Of a stretch of 64,000 nucleotides of DNA, positions 1-8,180 are shown piece after piece. Within the stretch, counting starts at the first letter, position 1. Each line of letters begins with the position of its first letter. Under the pieces are notes generated by a model. That model saw nothing but the letters and a program-made list of their open reading frames with translations, ran no database searches and had not been told where the DNA came from. Source of the stretch: Candidatus Binatia bacterium (lineage in GTDB: Bacteria; Desulfobacterota; Binatia; UBA12015). The position numbers and the translations under genes are program-made. The DNA is taken from the NCBI GenBank assembly GCA_029248525.1, contig JAQWJE010000049.1:62001-126000 (forward strand). Reading direction: 5' to 3'.

Positions 1-564
1 ACGACGAACGGCGAGGATCAGAACTTCACTCTCGAATTCGAAATGGCGACCGCGAATCTCCTTCGAGAGGATGTTGGCCAGAGATGCCATTGGATAAATT
101 CGAAACCCTGATTGCGTATCGAGGATCTTCTTGCCCGAGGCTCGCTCGACCCAACCGTCAGCGAAATCATTCGCCCAACGCTTCAGCGGATCGATTTCAT
201 GCACACCGTCACGGCAACGAGAACCGATAATTATCCTTTCCGGGTAACGCTCGGACTGCGCCACCAGAACCGGAATTTGCGAAGCGAGATGCTGGCCATC
301 CGCGTCGAGTGTCACGACATGCGTAAAGCCTTGCCCCGAAAGTTCCTGAAAACCCTCTCGCAAGGCCGCACCCTTACCCCGGTTGCGAGTATGGGTGATC
401 ACCTGAGCACCTGCCTCTCTCGCTCGATCGGACGATTCATCGCGCGATCCATCGTCGACCACCAGAACTTTCTCCACATATGCGAGAGCGGACGAGACCA
501 CGGAGGCAACGGTAGTTCCAGCCCCGTAACAAGGAACCAGAGCGGCAAGGCGAAACTGACTCAC
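1..564 (-). CDS. Family 2 glycosyltransferase, partial (C-terminus off left edge)
   Basis: Reading leftward from a GTG at 564, the frame stays open to the edge (188 codons). It shows the GT-A fold of dolichyl-phosphate-mannose-synthase-like GT2 enzymes: a VVDDGSRDES nucleotide-binding segment near residue 35, a LDADGQH metal-binding segment near residue 80, and a later DTQSGFR segment. The start GTG overlaps the TGA of the PlsC-like gene as GTGA, so the two are probably translationally coupled. Family knowledge suggests transfer of a sugar from an NDP-sugar to a lipid carrier or envelope acceptor. The acceptor cannot be told from sequence. The missing C-terminus could carry membrane segments. 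Confidence 0.85.
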   Translation of the reverse strand, partial: MSQFRLAALVPCYGAGTTVASVVSSALAYVEKVLVVDDGSRDESSDRAREAGAQVITHTRNRGKGAALREGFQELSGQGFTHVVTLDADGQHLASQIPVLVAQSERYPERIIIGSRCRDGVHEIDPLKRWANDFADGWVERASGKKILDTQSGFRIYPMASLANILSKEIRGRHFEFESEVLILAVRR

Positions 565-1340
565 CCGCGCAGAGCCTGCAGGCGTTGATGGATGCGGCCC
601 TGCACCCGATCGCGAAGGTCTTCGCGATCCTCGTAAGAAAGCCCTTTGGTCTCGATCGGTTCGAGAACTTCCATCACGACACGTCCGGGGTGAATCGACA
701 GATATTTTCCGCGAGGCATGACCTCGTCACTTCCGTGAATGGCGATCGGAACGATTGGGCGTTCCATTTGAATCGCCAAAGTGAACGCACCTTTCTTGAA
801 TTCCTGCAGGCCGCCCCCTGCCGGCGAACGAGTCCCCTCGGGAAACATGATCAGGGAAAAAGCGCCCTTCCCTTTGGCCGCAATCCGATTGAGCTTTTCG
901 ATGGATTTGGCTGGATCCTTCCGATCGATCGGAACCATCCCCAGCGTCTTCATCACGGCACCAAGAATGGGCTCCCGAAACAACTCCATCTTCGCAGCAA
1001 ACCGAATATGACCGGGTAGGTGTCCCAATAATGCCACGATATCAAAATGACTTGCATGGTTAGGCGTGACGACCGACGCCTCCGCAGGGAGGTTCTCGGC
1101 ACCCCGCAAATCAATCTTCACACCTGTTGTCGTGCCAATATTTCGAGCCACGGCTTTTGCGGTTTCCCAGCCGAATTCAGGGTTCGCAAAATGAAGGGCA
1201 CTGACCAGAGCGCCTCCACCTAAAACCGAGGCACGGAAAACAGCCCGGTTTAGGAAGAGCTTCCCCGCGCCAGCCGGATCGGCTCCGAATCGGAGGAGAT
1301 CTTCCCGGTTTGCATCGTCGGATATATCGGCTCCGGTCAT
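561..1340 (-). CDS. PlsC-like lysophospholipid acyltransferase (AGPAT family)
   Basis: A 259-residue protein with the two key LPLAT motifs: NHASHFD at residues 94-100 (the His-x4-Asp catalytic pair) and FPEGTR at 166-171 (phosphate binding). A hydrophobic stretch near residues 32-50 may anchor it to the inner membrane. The family transfers an acyl chain from acyl-ACP or acyl-CoA to lysophosphatidate or a related acceptor. Its ATG overlaps the stop of the upstream LpxL-like gene by four bases and its stop overlaps the GT2 start, so the three genes form one tight unit. It could be the housekeeping PlsC or a specialised acyltransferase for a glycolipid made with the GT2 partner. The operon context favours the latter. 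Confidence 0.85.
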   Translation of the reverse strand: MTGADISDDANREDLLRFGADPAGAGKLFLNRAVFRASVLGGGALVSALHFANPEFGWETAKAVARNIGTTTGVKIDLRGAENLPAEASVVTPNHASHFDIVALLGHLPGHIRFAAKMELFREPILGAVMKTLGMVPIDRKDPAKSIEKLNRIAAKGKGAFSLIMFPEGTRSPAGGGLQEFKKGAFTLAIQMERPIVPIAIHGSDEVMPRGKYLSIHPGRVVMEVLEPIETKGLSYEDREDLRDRVQGRIHQRLQALRG

Positions 1341-2266
1341 ACTTTCTGATTAGCCCAGAAGTCGCGAAACTGAAACCATTGGAGGGGGTATTGACGAACC
1401 TTCGCTTCGAAGAAACCGACCACTTCCTCGATCGTTTCCTGAAGAACCTCGTCGGACGACCCGCGCGGGATGCGGTAGACTTTCGACGGCAGAAATTTAT
1501 ATCTTCGGCGCGATTCACTGACCGCGAAAACGGGCCAGATGGGGACGCCAGCCGCACGTGCCAAATGGAAAGGCCCCACCTGAAAGGGCGCGGCCTTGTC
1601 AAAAAATGGCAGGTTTTGCGTTACTTGCCCGGGGGCTGATCGATCGAGCTGAATCGCAACCACTTCCCCTCGGCGAAGCGCTCGCAGCATCTCGACAGAC
1701 GCAAAGGGGGAGTTGTCCGAATGAATAATTTTCAGCCCCATCTGACCGCGCATCTTGTCCTGGAAAGCCTGCACCGTCGGGTTTCCCTCATGAGCCATGA
1801 CCAGATTGACGGGCCGATCAAATCGCTGCATGACTCGTGCGCCAATTTCCCAACAACCGAAATGCGAGGTCAAGGCGATCAGGCCGGAGTCTTCCGGGAC
1901 GATCGCATCCAGATCCAGATCCGGCGGAAGTTCGATGCCCAAATTCGACTCCAGGTTGAGTCCCAGTTCTTCTTCGTGCTGCACCTCGCAAGTTTCGCGG
2001 AAGACGCGGGCAAACTCCATGAACATACGCAGTGCGGCGAGATGGTTACGCAAAAAGCCCTGATCCCCGAGAACTTGTTTCAGATTGGCGACGGCACCGC
2101 GACGATTCTCGCCGACAAGCCCGAAAATCGCCATTCCTGTCAGTGGCGGAGCCAGGCGCTTCCACCACTCTGGTCCATGGACAGAGGCTCGGTAGGCAAG
2201 GTCTCGCCAGAAGAGTCCGTCGTGCTGCAGGCTGATTTCCCTGATCTTTTCCGATTCATCCGTCAT
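1337..2266 (-). CDS. LpxL/HtrB-family lipid A-type acyltransferase
   Basis: A 309-residue member of the LABLAT superfamily (lauroyl/myristoyl acyltransferases). The catalytic HX4E is visible as HFGCWE at residues 135-140, followed by typical downstream blocks: an AIQLDRSAPG segment, a region around PFHLARAAGVPIWPVF, and a C-terminal WFQFRDFW, which resembles the W-F-R ending of LpxL proteins. There is no strong N-terminal transmembrane helix, only a moderately hydrophobic segment near 40-52. Family role: secondary acylation of lipid A or of another glycolipid, using acyl-ACP at the inner membrane. It is coupled by a four-base overlap to the PlsC-like gene, suggesting a shared lipid product. 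Confidence 0.85.
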   Translation of the reverse strand: MTDESEKIREISLQHDGLFWRDLAYRASVHGPEWWKRLAPPLTGMAIFGLVGENRRGAVANLKQVLGDQGFLRNHLAALRMFMEFARVFRETCEVQHEEELGLNLESNLGIELPPDLDLDAIVPEDSGLIALTSHFGCWEIGARVMQRFDRPVNLVMAHEGNPTVQAFQDKMRGQMGLKIIHSDNSPFASVEMLRALRRGEVVAIQLDRSAPGQVTQNLPFFDKAAPFQVGPFHLARAAGVPIWPVFAVSESRRRYKFLPSKVYRIPRGSSDEVLQETIEEVVGFFEAKVRQYPLQWFQFRDFWANQKV

Positions 2267-2329
2267 GGGAGAGTTGAACCTTCACAAAAAGATCGAGATC
2301 CTCAAACCAATGTCTCGTATTCGCTGCGA

Positions 2330-3658
2330 TCAAAGCCTTTCGGCTTTCAGTGTATGAGAGGTCGCTGAAACAACGCGCACCTGAACCAACTCGCCGACGG
2401 TAAGTCCGCTCCCGTCAAAGACTGCTGTCTTGAAATCCCGCGTCTTTCCGACGACCCATCCATCGGGACGCTTGGCCGGCCCCTCGACAAGGACTTCCAC
2501 AATCTCACCGATGCGCGTCCGGTAGATCTCTCCCGAAATCACTTCCTGCTGCTCGATCAATTGGCGCAGGCGCCTGCCCTTTTCTTCCTCGGTCATCGTA
2601 TCGCCAAGGGCATACGCCTTGGTACGTTCGCGACGCGAGTATTTGAAGAGATAGGCAAAGTCGTATCGAGCCTGCTTGAGAAAATCAGCGGTCTTCTGAA
2701 AATCTTCTTCCGTCTCGCCCGGGAATCCCGTGATAATATCCGTCGACACCGCGACGCCCGGAATCTCCTTTCGGAGACGGTCGAGAAGAATCTGATATTC
2801 CTCGATCTCGTAATCGCGACGCATTGCCTTGAGGATCGGGTTCGAGGCCGATTGCAGCGGAAGGTGAATATACGGCATCACCTTGGGCTCATGCGCCATC
2901 GCCTCCATCATGGAGGGATCGACATCCGAGGGATGCGGCGAAGTGAAACGAATTCTTTCCAAACCATCGACAGCGGCCGTCCGCCGCAAAAGCTCGCCGA
3001 AGTCGACCCCGCCTTCCTGATAGGCGTTGACCGTCTGGCCAAGAAACACCACTTCCCGCTTTCCTGCCTGCACAGCGGATCGAACTTGCTCGAGGACCGC
3101 GTCTGCCGGAAGGCTTCGCTCCCGGCCGCGCGTATAGGGCACCACGCAAAATGTGCAGAATTTATCGCAACCGCGCATCACGCTGAGCCAGGCGCGTGGC
3201 CCGGGGGCATGGTCCGGCGCAAGGTCGGCATAGGTTTCGCCGCGATCCAGCCGAACTTCGACGAGGGGATCGCCGGCGTCCGCGAGAAGCTCGGGCAGGT
3301 TCCGATATCCATCCGGGCCCACTACGAGGTCCAGGTACGGCGCTCTCTCCAGCAGGCGTTCGCGCTGATGCGATGCCATACACCCCAGAAGACCGAGGCG
3401 AATACTTGGCCGAGCATATTTGTAGCGCAACAGCTCGCTCAAACGCCCCAGAACGCGATCTTCCGCATGTTCCCGAATCGCGCAGGTGTTCAGCAGCAGA
3501 ACATCGGCCAGTGCGGGGTCTTCGGTCTTTTCGTAACCGTGCCGCCGCAGAACGCCTCCGACCAGCTCCGAATCAGCAAAGTTCATCTGACAACCATAGG
3601 TTTCCAAAAAAACCTTACGCTTGGGCTCGGCGTTCACGACCTGTTCTTCCTCGATCAC
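2330..3658 (-). CDS. miaB: tRNA-2-methylthio-N6-isopentenyladenosine37 synthase MiaB
   Basis: A 442-residue methylthiotransferase. The UPF0004 domain comes first with its three cluster cysteines C23, C59 and C93. Next is the radical-SAM domain with the CxxxCxxC motif at C164, C168 and C171, then a C-terminal TRAM domain (about residues 375-440). The YGCQMN start and the motif spacing are typical of MiaB rather than RimO or MtaB. It adds the methylthio group to i6A37 of tRNAs reading UNN codons, using two Fe-S clusters and SAM. It lies 63 bases upstream of the LpxL-like gene on the same strand, probably co-transcribed. A long open frame on the opposite strand (2561-3940) is a GC-rich shadow. 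Confidence 0.95.
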   Translation of the reverse strand: MIEEEQVVNAEPKRKVFLETYGCQMNFADSELVGGVLRRHGYEKTEDPALADVLLLNTCAIREHAEDRVLGRLSELLRYKYARPSIRLGLLGCMASHQRERLLERAPYLDLVVGPDGYRNLPELLADAGDPLVEVRLDRGETYADLAPDHAPGPRAWLSVMRGCDKFCTFCVVPYTRGRERSLPADAVLEQVRSAVQAGKREVVFLGQTVNAYQEGGVDFGELLRRTAAVDGLERIRFTSPHPSDVDPSMMEAMAHEPKVMPYIHLPLQSASNPILKAMRRDYEIEEYQILLDRLRKEIPGVAVSTDIITGFPGETEEDFQKTADFLKQARYDFAYLFKYSRRERTKAYALGDTMTEEEKGRRLRQLIEQQEVISGEIYRTRIGEIVEVLVEGPAKRPDGWVVGKTRDFKTAVFDGSGLTVGELVQVRVVSATSHTLKAERL

Positions 3659-3697
3659 TCCACCCTGATAGCGGTAATCGAACCGAATCTCACGGCT

Positions 3698-4423
3698 TCA
3701 ACCTCGCAGCGAGGCTTCGAGAATTCGGGACAATTCCCCACGCTTTTTCAACCAGCGAATGACCTTATGGTCGCCTTCGGCGTACGCGTGGAGAAAGACA
3801 TCTTCGCAAGAGGCGATTCTCATGGCATGGGCCACGTCGAGGCCTTCCGTATGGCAATAATGCACGTGGAAGGTGCTGCCAGGCCGGCGCGACGACAGCG
3901 TCGGCACGAGATCCTCAAAGACCCGATTCTCTGCCGGTGAGCTATGAATATTGCGAATATCCTTCTTCCACCTGCGGTCACCCAGGCGAAATCTCTGCCA
4001 TTTGGCGACTGTGGTTTGCGGGGAAAAGGCGTGCACCTCGTCGAAGCCGAGTCGCGCACCGAAGTGAAGGGCTGCAAATCCTCCGGCCGAGGCACCGACG
4101 GCCACAACGCGACGGGGCTGCAGGCGCTCCAGGTGCCCGGCGAGGACTTTTTCCACCGAGAGCAAATCGTCGCCCGCTTCGGGCAAGCCGCGGAAGTACC
4201 AGGCGCGATGGGGATCTCGCAGAAACATTCCCTTTGCGGAGAGCGAACTCGCAAACTTTGCGAATTCATAAACCGGCACAGCCACGGAGCCAAACAACCC
4301 TCCGAAGGCGATCAGCAGGGCATCTGCTTCCGAATCTTCCTGAAGCAGGATCGCGGTTCCGTCATCGGCAAAAGGATCCAGATCCTCCGCCGGTTGCTCC
4401 TCGTCTTTTGAGGTATCGCTCAT
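3698..4423 (-). CDS. Alpha/beta-hydrolase-like protein, function unknown
   Basis: About 241 residues from the ATG at 4423; an in-frame ATG at 4444 is possible, but the AGAGACGAG stretch sits in ribosome-binding position for 4423. An acidic N-terminus is followed by a beta strand ending in AFGGLFG and the nucleophile-elbow pattern VGASAGGFAAL with Ser112. A late EGDHKVI could supply the catalytic His. No signal peptide is visible, so it is likely cytoplasmic. It is first in the leftward operon leading to miaB, with 39 bases between them. The fold is inferred from the elbow and strand pattern. I do not recognise a specific family and assign no substrate. Confidence 0.7.
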   Translation of the reverse strand: MSDTSKDEEQPAEDLDPFADDGTAILLQEDSEADALLIAFGGLFGSVAVPVYEFAKFASSLSAKGMFLRDPHRAWYFRGLPEAGDDLLSVEKVLAGHLERLQPRRVVAVGASAGGFAALHFGARLGFDEVHAFSPQTTVAKWQRFRLGDRRWKKDIRNIHSSPAENRVFEDLVPTLSSRRPGSTFHVHYCHTEGLDVAHAMRIASCEDVFLHAYAEGDHKVIRWLKKRGELSRILEASLRG

Positions 4424-4491
4424 GATGGTCTCGTCTCTTAGCATAACCTGAAGCCCCGAGTTGGCCTGATTCTGTCGCGACGGCTAAAGAT

Positions 4492-5031
4492 TTGATTGTG
4501 GGACATCACGATCATAGCAAAAAAGACACCGATTCGGTGGCAGAGCACCGCCAGAAGGGTGCGCAAGCCCGTTGCCTGGTCATCACTGTCAGCGACTCGA
4601 GGACTCCGGAAACAGATCGGAGCGGGGATCGGATGTCCGCCCTGCTGGAGCAAGGCGGACATCATACAGCCCAACGCCTTCTCATCCCTGATGAGCCCGA
4701 TCAAATCCGCCAAGCCATCACCAAGGCCCTCGAGGACCCCTCGATTGATGCGGTCCTGACCAACGGCGGCACCGGTATTGCCCCTCGAGATCTCACGACG
4801 GATGTCGTTGCGTCGCTTCTCGACCAACCCCTCGACGGCTTCGGTGAACTCTTTCGCTCTCTCTCCTTTGCGGAAATAGGATCGGCAGCAATGCTCTCCC
4901 GGGCCGTCGGCGGGATCGCCGGAAAGACCATGATCTTTTCTCTTCCCGGCTCGACCAAAGCCGTCGAACTCGGCATGACAAAGCTCGTCGTTCCCGAGCT
5001 CGGCCACCTTCTCGGGCTGCTGCGCTCATGA
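4492..5031 (+). CDS. moaB: MoaB/MogA-family molybdenum cofactor protein
   Basis: A 179-residue protein beginning at TTG 4492 or GTG 4498; neither has a strong Shine-Dalgarno. It contains the MPT-binding core: an ITVSDSRT strand near residue 33, the TNGGTGIAPRD motif near 90-100 (the GGTG molybdopterin-binding loop), and a SLPGS motif near 150. MoaB/MogA proteins bind molybdopterin, and MogA forms adenylyl-MPT before metal insertion. The choice between MoaB and MogA is not certain. The stop overlaps the moaD start (ATGA), and moaE follows, so this is a three-gene molybdopterin unit. The other moa/moe genes (moaA, moaC, moeA) are not in the window. Confidence 0.88.
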   Translation: MIVGHHDHSKKDTDSVAEHRQKGAQARCLVITVSDSRTPETDRSGDRMSALLEQGGHHTAQRLLIPDEPDQIRQAITKALEDPSIDAVLTNGGTGIAPRDLTTDVVASLLDQPLDGFGELFRSLSFAEIGSAAMLSRAVGGIAGKTMIFSLPGSTKAVELGMTKLVVPELGHLLGLLRS

Positions 5032-5294
5032 AAGTTCGCGTCCGTATGTTTGCTTCTCTGCGCGAGAGAACCGGTACCTCCAGCACCGATGCCGAACTCC
5101 CACAAGAAGCCACCGTTGCCGATCTGCTCCTCGAATTACAAAAACGCTTCCCCGCACTCGAAGGCTGTGGCCGGGTCGCTTACGCGGTCAACTCCGAATA
5201 TGCCAAGCTCGAACATCCATTGGCCGACGGCGACGAGGTCGCCTTGATTCCCCCCGTCTCCGGGGGCATGGACGCAGGAAACCGGAACCCATGA
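5028..5294 (+). CDS. moaD: Molybdopterin synthase small subunit MoaD with C-terminal tail
   Basis: An 88-residue ubiquitin-fold protein. MoaD donates sulfur from a C-terminal Gly-Gly thiocarboxylate to precursor Z inside the MoaE active site. The diagnostic end PPVSGG is at residues 75-80, but the frame runs on for eight residues (MDAGNRNP) before the TGA. In typical MoaD the second glycine is the last residue and must be free for adenylation by MoeB. The gene overlaps both neighbours by four bases, so a simple end-of-gene miscall is unlikely. Either the tail is removed by a protease, as in MoaX-type or CysO-type precursors, or the sequence has changed near the end. Confidence 0.88.
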   Translation: MKVRVRMFASLRERTGTSSTDAELPQEATVADLLLELQKRFPALEGCGRVAYAVNSEYAKLEHPLADGDEVALIPPVSGGMDAGNRNP

Positions 5295-5758
5295 TCGCAT
5301 TGACGGCAGAACCAATCGTTCTCGACGACCTTCTTGCAGCCGTCGCCGACCCGCAGGCCGGAGCGGTCTGCGTCTTTCTCGGCACGACCCGCAACCATAA
5401 TGAGGGTCGTCAGGTGGAGGAGCTTGAGTACGAGGCGTACGCCGGTATGGCTGAAAAGGAGCTCGCCGGAATTGCCGAAGAAGCGCGCAAGCGTTGGGCG
5501 GTGGCCAAGGTCGCGGTGATCCACCGCACGGGCGTGGTCCCGATCGGATGCGCGAGCGTCGTGATTGCTGTGTCGGCAGCCCACCGGGGTCCAGCTTTCG
5601 AAGCGGCACGCTTCACCATCGATCGCCTGAAAGAGGTCGTACCCATCTGGAAAAAGGAACACTTCGAAGGGGGTGCCGTCTGGATCGGGGATCAAGCCGG
5701 TGAGCAAGGGACCTGGGAGACCCCGGACGGGAAGCAGGACCCGGGCCCGCAGACCTGA
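5291..5758 (+). CDS. moaE: Molybdopterin synthase catalytic subunit MoaE
   Basis: A 155-residue MoaE. The N-terminal strand with VCVFLGTTRNHNEG, the VIHRTG segment near residue 80, and the catalytic-lysine region VPIWKKEHFEGGAVWI (about 120-135) match the family, with lysines in the positions expected to bind the precursor and the MoaD thiocarboxylate. It converts cPMP to molybdopterin with MoaD. The ATG overlaps the moaD stop, so a 1:1 supply of subunits is plausible. The C-terminus after residue 140 is Gly/Pro-rich and ordinary. mutS2 starts 23 bases downstream, on the same strand. Confidence 0.93.
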   Translation: MIALTAEPIVLDDLLAAVADPQAGAVCVFLGTTRNHNEGRQVEELEYEAYAGMAEKELAGIAEEARKRWAVAKVAVIHRTGVVPIGCASVVIAVSAAHRGPAFEAARFTIDRLKEVVPIWKKEHFEGGAVWIGDQAGEQGTWETPDGKQDPGPQT

Positions 5759-5781
5759 AGGCTCTCCCGAACCTCCGCCTG

Positions 5782-8154
5782 ATGCGCCCCAGCGATTTTC
5801 AAACCCTCGAACTCCCTCGATTGCTCGATGCCGTCGCAGGCCATGCTGCATCAAAGGCCGGCGCCGAAGGCTGTCGCCAACGACACCCCCTGATTCACCG
5901 GAGCGCCGTCGAAGCCGAGCTCTTCCGCGTCGGCGAAGCGCGCGAGGCCAATGACGAAGAACTTGCTCCCCTGGGCTCCTTTCCGGACATACGCCCCATC
6001 CTCGCAAGCGCACGCACCGAAGGCTTCATTCTCGAGGCCGAGCGATGCCTCGAGGTCGTGGCCATCCTGTCGCTTGTTCGTCAGATGCAGGCCTGGCTCC
6101 GCCATCGGAGCATCGGTCGGCCACGCCTGTTGGCCGCGACCCAGTCGCTGCACCATTTACCGGCCCTGAGCGAGATGCTCGAGCGTTGCCTGGATCCTGA
6201 GGGGGGATTGCGGGATGAGGCCAGCCCCGAACTCCGAAGCATTCGCAGGCGGATACGCGGGCTGCGGTCGGGGCTTGAATCGCGTCTCGGCAAACTACTC
6301 CAGAAATCCTCCCACGAGACAACTTTCGCCGATCAGTTCGTCACTGTCCGCAATGGAAGATTTGTCTTGCCCGTGCGAGCAAGCGCCGCCGGTAGTCTTC
6401 CCGGAATCGTCCAAGATCGATCTTCTTCCGGCGAAACCATCTTCGTCGAACCACTTTCTTCGGTCGAAGATAATAACCAGCTCTTGTTGGCCGTCCGGGA
6501 GGAACTTGAGGAAGAGGCTCGTATTCTGGCGGCCATCACCGAAGCGATCGGGCAGAACGCTGACTCCTTACGAACCAATATCGAGACTCTGGTCGATCTC
6601 GACGGTCTTTTTGCAAGAGTTTCCTTCGCGCGCACCTACGATGGCATTTGTCCGCGGATCACCGATCGCGAAATCCTTTTGCCCGCAGTCCGTCACCCCC
6701 TGCTGGTGATGACCGACCGGAAGGTCACCCCCGTCGATATCGAGCTCGACGAGGAATTTGATCTTCTCGTCATCACCGGTCCCAATACCGGGGGGAAAAG
6801 CGTCGCCCTCAAAACACTCGGGCTTTCCGCCTTGATGGTCCAATGCGGCATTCCCATTCTCGCCGCCCCCGAGGCTCGGATACCCCTCTTCGACCAGGTC
6901 TTTACCGATATCGGCGACCGACAAAACGTGGCGGATGACCTCTCGACATTCTCGGGACATGTCCAAAACCTCGGCGAGATTCTCTCGGCTGCAACACCGG
7001 ATACTCTGGTTTTGCTCGACGAACCCGGAACCGGAACCGACCCCGAAGACGGTGCCGCGCTTGCTCGCATTCTTCTTGAAGAACTGTCCGCCCGCGGCTC
7101 ACGCACGCTGGCGACGACGCACTTCCAGACAGTCAAGGTTGCCGCCCTCTCTCATCCACGCACTCGGGTGGCGGCTGTCGATTTCCATTCCGAAAGTTTC
7201 GCTCCGAAATATAGATTGATCTATGACAGCGTAGGACCCAGCCTGGGTCTGACCATGGCGCGAAGACTCGGCCTGCCCGCCCCGTTGGTGCAACGCGCCG
7301 AAGAAGAGCGGAGTGAAGCCACAGCCGATCTCGCGGCGGCGCTGGATCGATTGGAGAATCAACGAAAAAAACTGGAGGCTGAAGTCTCCGACGCTCTCGC
7401 CGAGCGGCTGAAATTCAAAGCCATGAATGCCGAGCAGGAACGTCTGGTCAAAGAACTGACTGATAAAAAACAACAAAAATGGTCCGAGGAGCTAGGGGCT
7501 GCGCGACGCTTCGCCGAAGAACTGCGGATCGAGGGTCGCAAGTTGCTCGATCAAGCGAGGAAGAATCCACGCGATTTTGCGCGCCCGCTTGTGGACCTTG
7601 CTCGTGATCAACGAAAATCGATTGCGGATGCGGCCGATCAAGAGGCCTCGGCCAAAGCTCCGAACGCCTCGAGCGGAGAAATGCCGAAGGTGGGAGATCA
7701 GGTGCGGATCCGCAGCAACGGTCTGGTCGGCGAACTCATCGAATTCAATGACGATCGTGCACGGATCGGACGAGGGAAAATTCGCTTCGATGTCGCCCGG
7801 GAGGAACTCGAGAGGGTCGGTGGTCCTGCCTCGACCGGCAAATCGGGCTCCAGCGGAGGGTTTCGTGTTCAGCGCGCGCAACAACGAGCCGATAATGACG
7901 ACGCTGGCTCGTCAATCGAATTACACCTGATTGGCGAACGAGTCCGCCCGGCGCTCGAAAGGCTGGAGAAATTTCTCGACCAGCAGGCGCTGGATTCTCG
8001 CGAAACTGTGAGGATCGTGCACGGTCATGGAACCGGCGCTTTGCGACGGGCCGTTCAGGAGCAGCTCACGATTTCACCCCATGTCGATCACTTCACCGAA
8101 GCTCCGCCCGCGCAGGGCGGTACAGGGGCCACAATTGTGTACCTGCGCGGATGA
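5782..8154 (+). CDS. mutS2: MutS2-family ATPase/endonuclease with C-terminal Smr domain
   Basis: A 790-residue protein lacking the mismatch-recognition domain of MutS1, as expected for MutS2. Clamp/lever helices are followed by the ATPase: Walker A TGPNTGGKS at residues 333-340, Walker B LVLLDEPGTGTDPEDG near 410-425, and an ATTHF switch. A coiled-coil region follows (about 505-620), then a C-terminal Smr domain (about 715-790) with an ELHLIGE block and the HGHGTGALR motif. The Smr block has LHLIG rather than LDLRG, a variant common in MutS2 but one that makes nuclease activity less certain. Known roles are suppression of recombination, or ribosome-collision rescue in some bacteria. It probably shares a transcript with moaE. 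Confidence 0.94.
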   Translation: MRPSDFQTLELPRLLDAVAGHAASKAGAEGCRQRHPLIHRSAVEAELFRVGEAREANDEELAPLGSFPDIRPILASARTEGFILEAERCLEVVAILSLVRQMQAWLRHRSIGRPRLLAATQSLHHLPALSEMLERCLDPEGGLRDEASPELRSIRRRIRGLRSGLESRLGKLLQKSSHETTFADQFVTVRNGRFVLPVRASAAGSLPGIVQDRSSSGETIFVEPLSSVEDNNQLLLAVREELEEEARILAAITEAIGQNADSLRTNIETLVDLDGLFARVSFARTYDGICPRITDREILLPAVRHPLLVMTDRKVTPVDIELDEEFDLLVITGPNTGGKSVALKTLGLSALMVQCGIPILAAPEARIPLFDQVFTDIGDRQNVADDLSTFSGHVQNLGEILSAATPDTLVLLDEPGTGTDPEDGAALARILLEELSARGSRTLATTHFQTVKVAALSHPRTRVAAVDFHSESFAPKYRLIYDSVGPSLGLTMARRLGLPAPLVQRAEEERSEATADLAAALDRLENQRKKLEAEVSDALAERLKFKAMNAEQERLVKELTDKKQQKWSEELGAARRFAEELRIEGRKLLDQARKNPRDFARPLVDLARDQRKSIADAADQEASAKAPNASSGEMPKVGDQVRIRSNGLVGELIEFNDDRARIGRGKIRFDVAREELERVGGPASTGKSGSSGGFRVQRAQQRADNDDAGSSIELHLIGERVRPALERLEKFLDQQALDSRETVRIVHGHGTGALRRAVQEQLTISPHVDHFTEAPPAQGGTGATIVYLRG

Positions 8155-8180
8155 CCTGCTTTTCCGAAAAAAATTGGCCG

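Noticed and set aside
2561-3940. Long open frame on the strand opposite miaB (about 459 codons)
   Set aside because: It mirrors the high-GC codon pattern of miaB; its translation shows no domain, and the miaB motifs on the other strand are complete.
5260-5300. Programmed frameshift making a MoaD-MoaE fusion
   Set aside because: The G run could slip, but both genes have their own start and stop with a normal ATGA overlap, and there is no supporting stimulatory structure.
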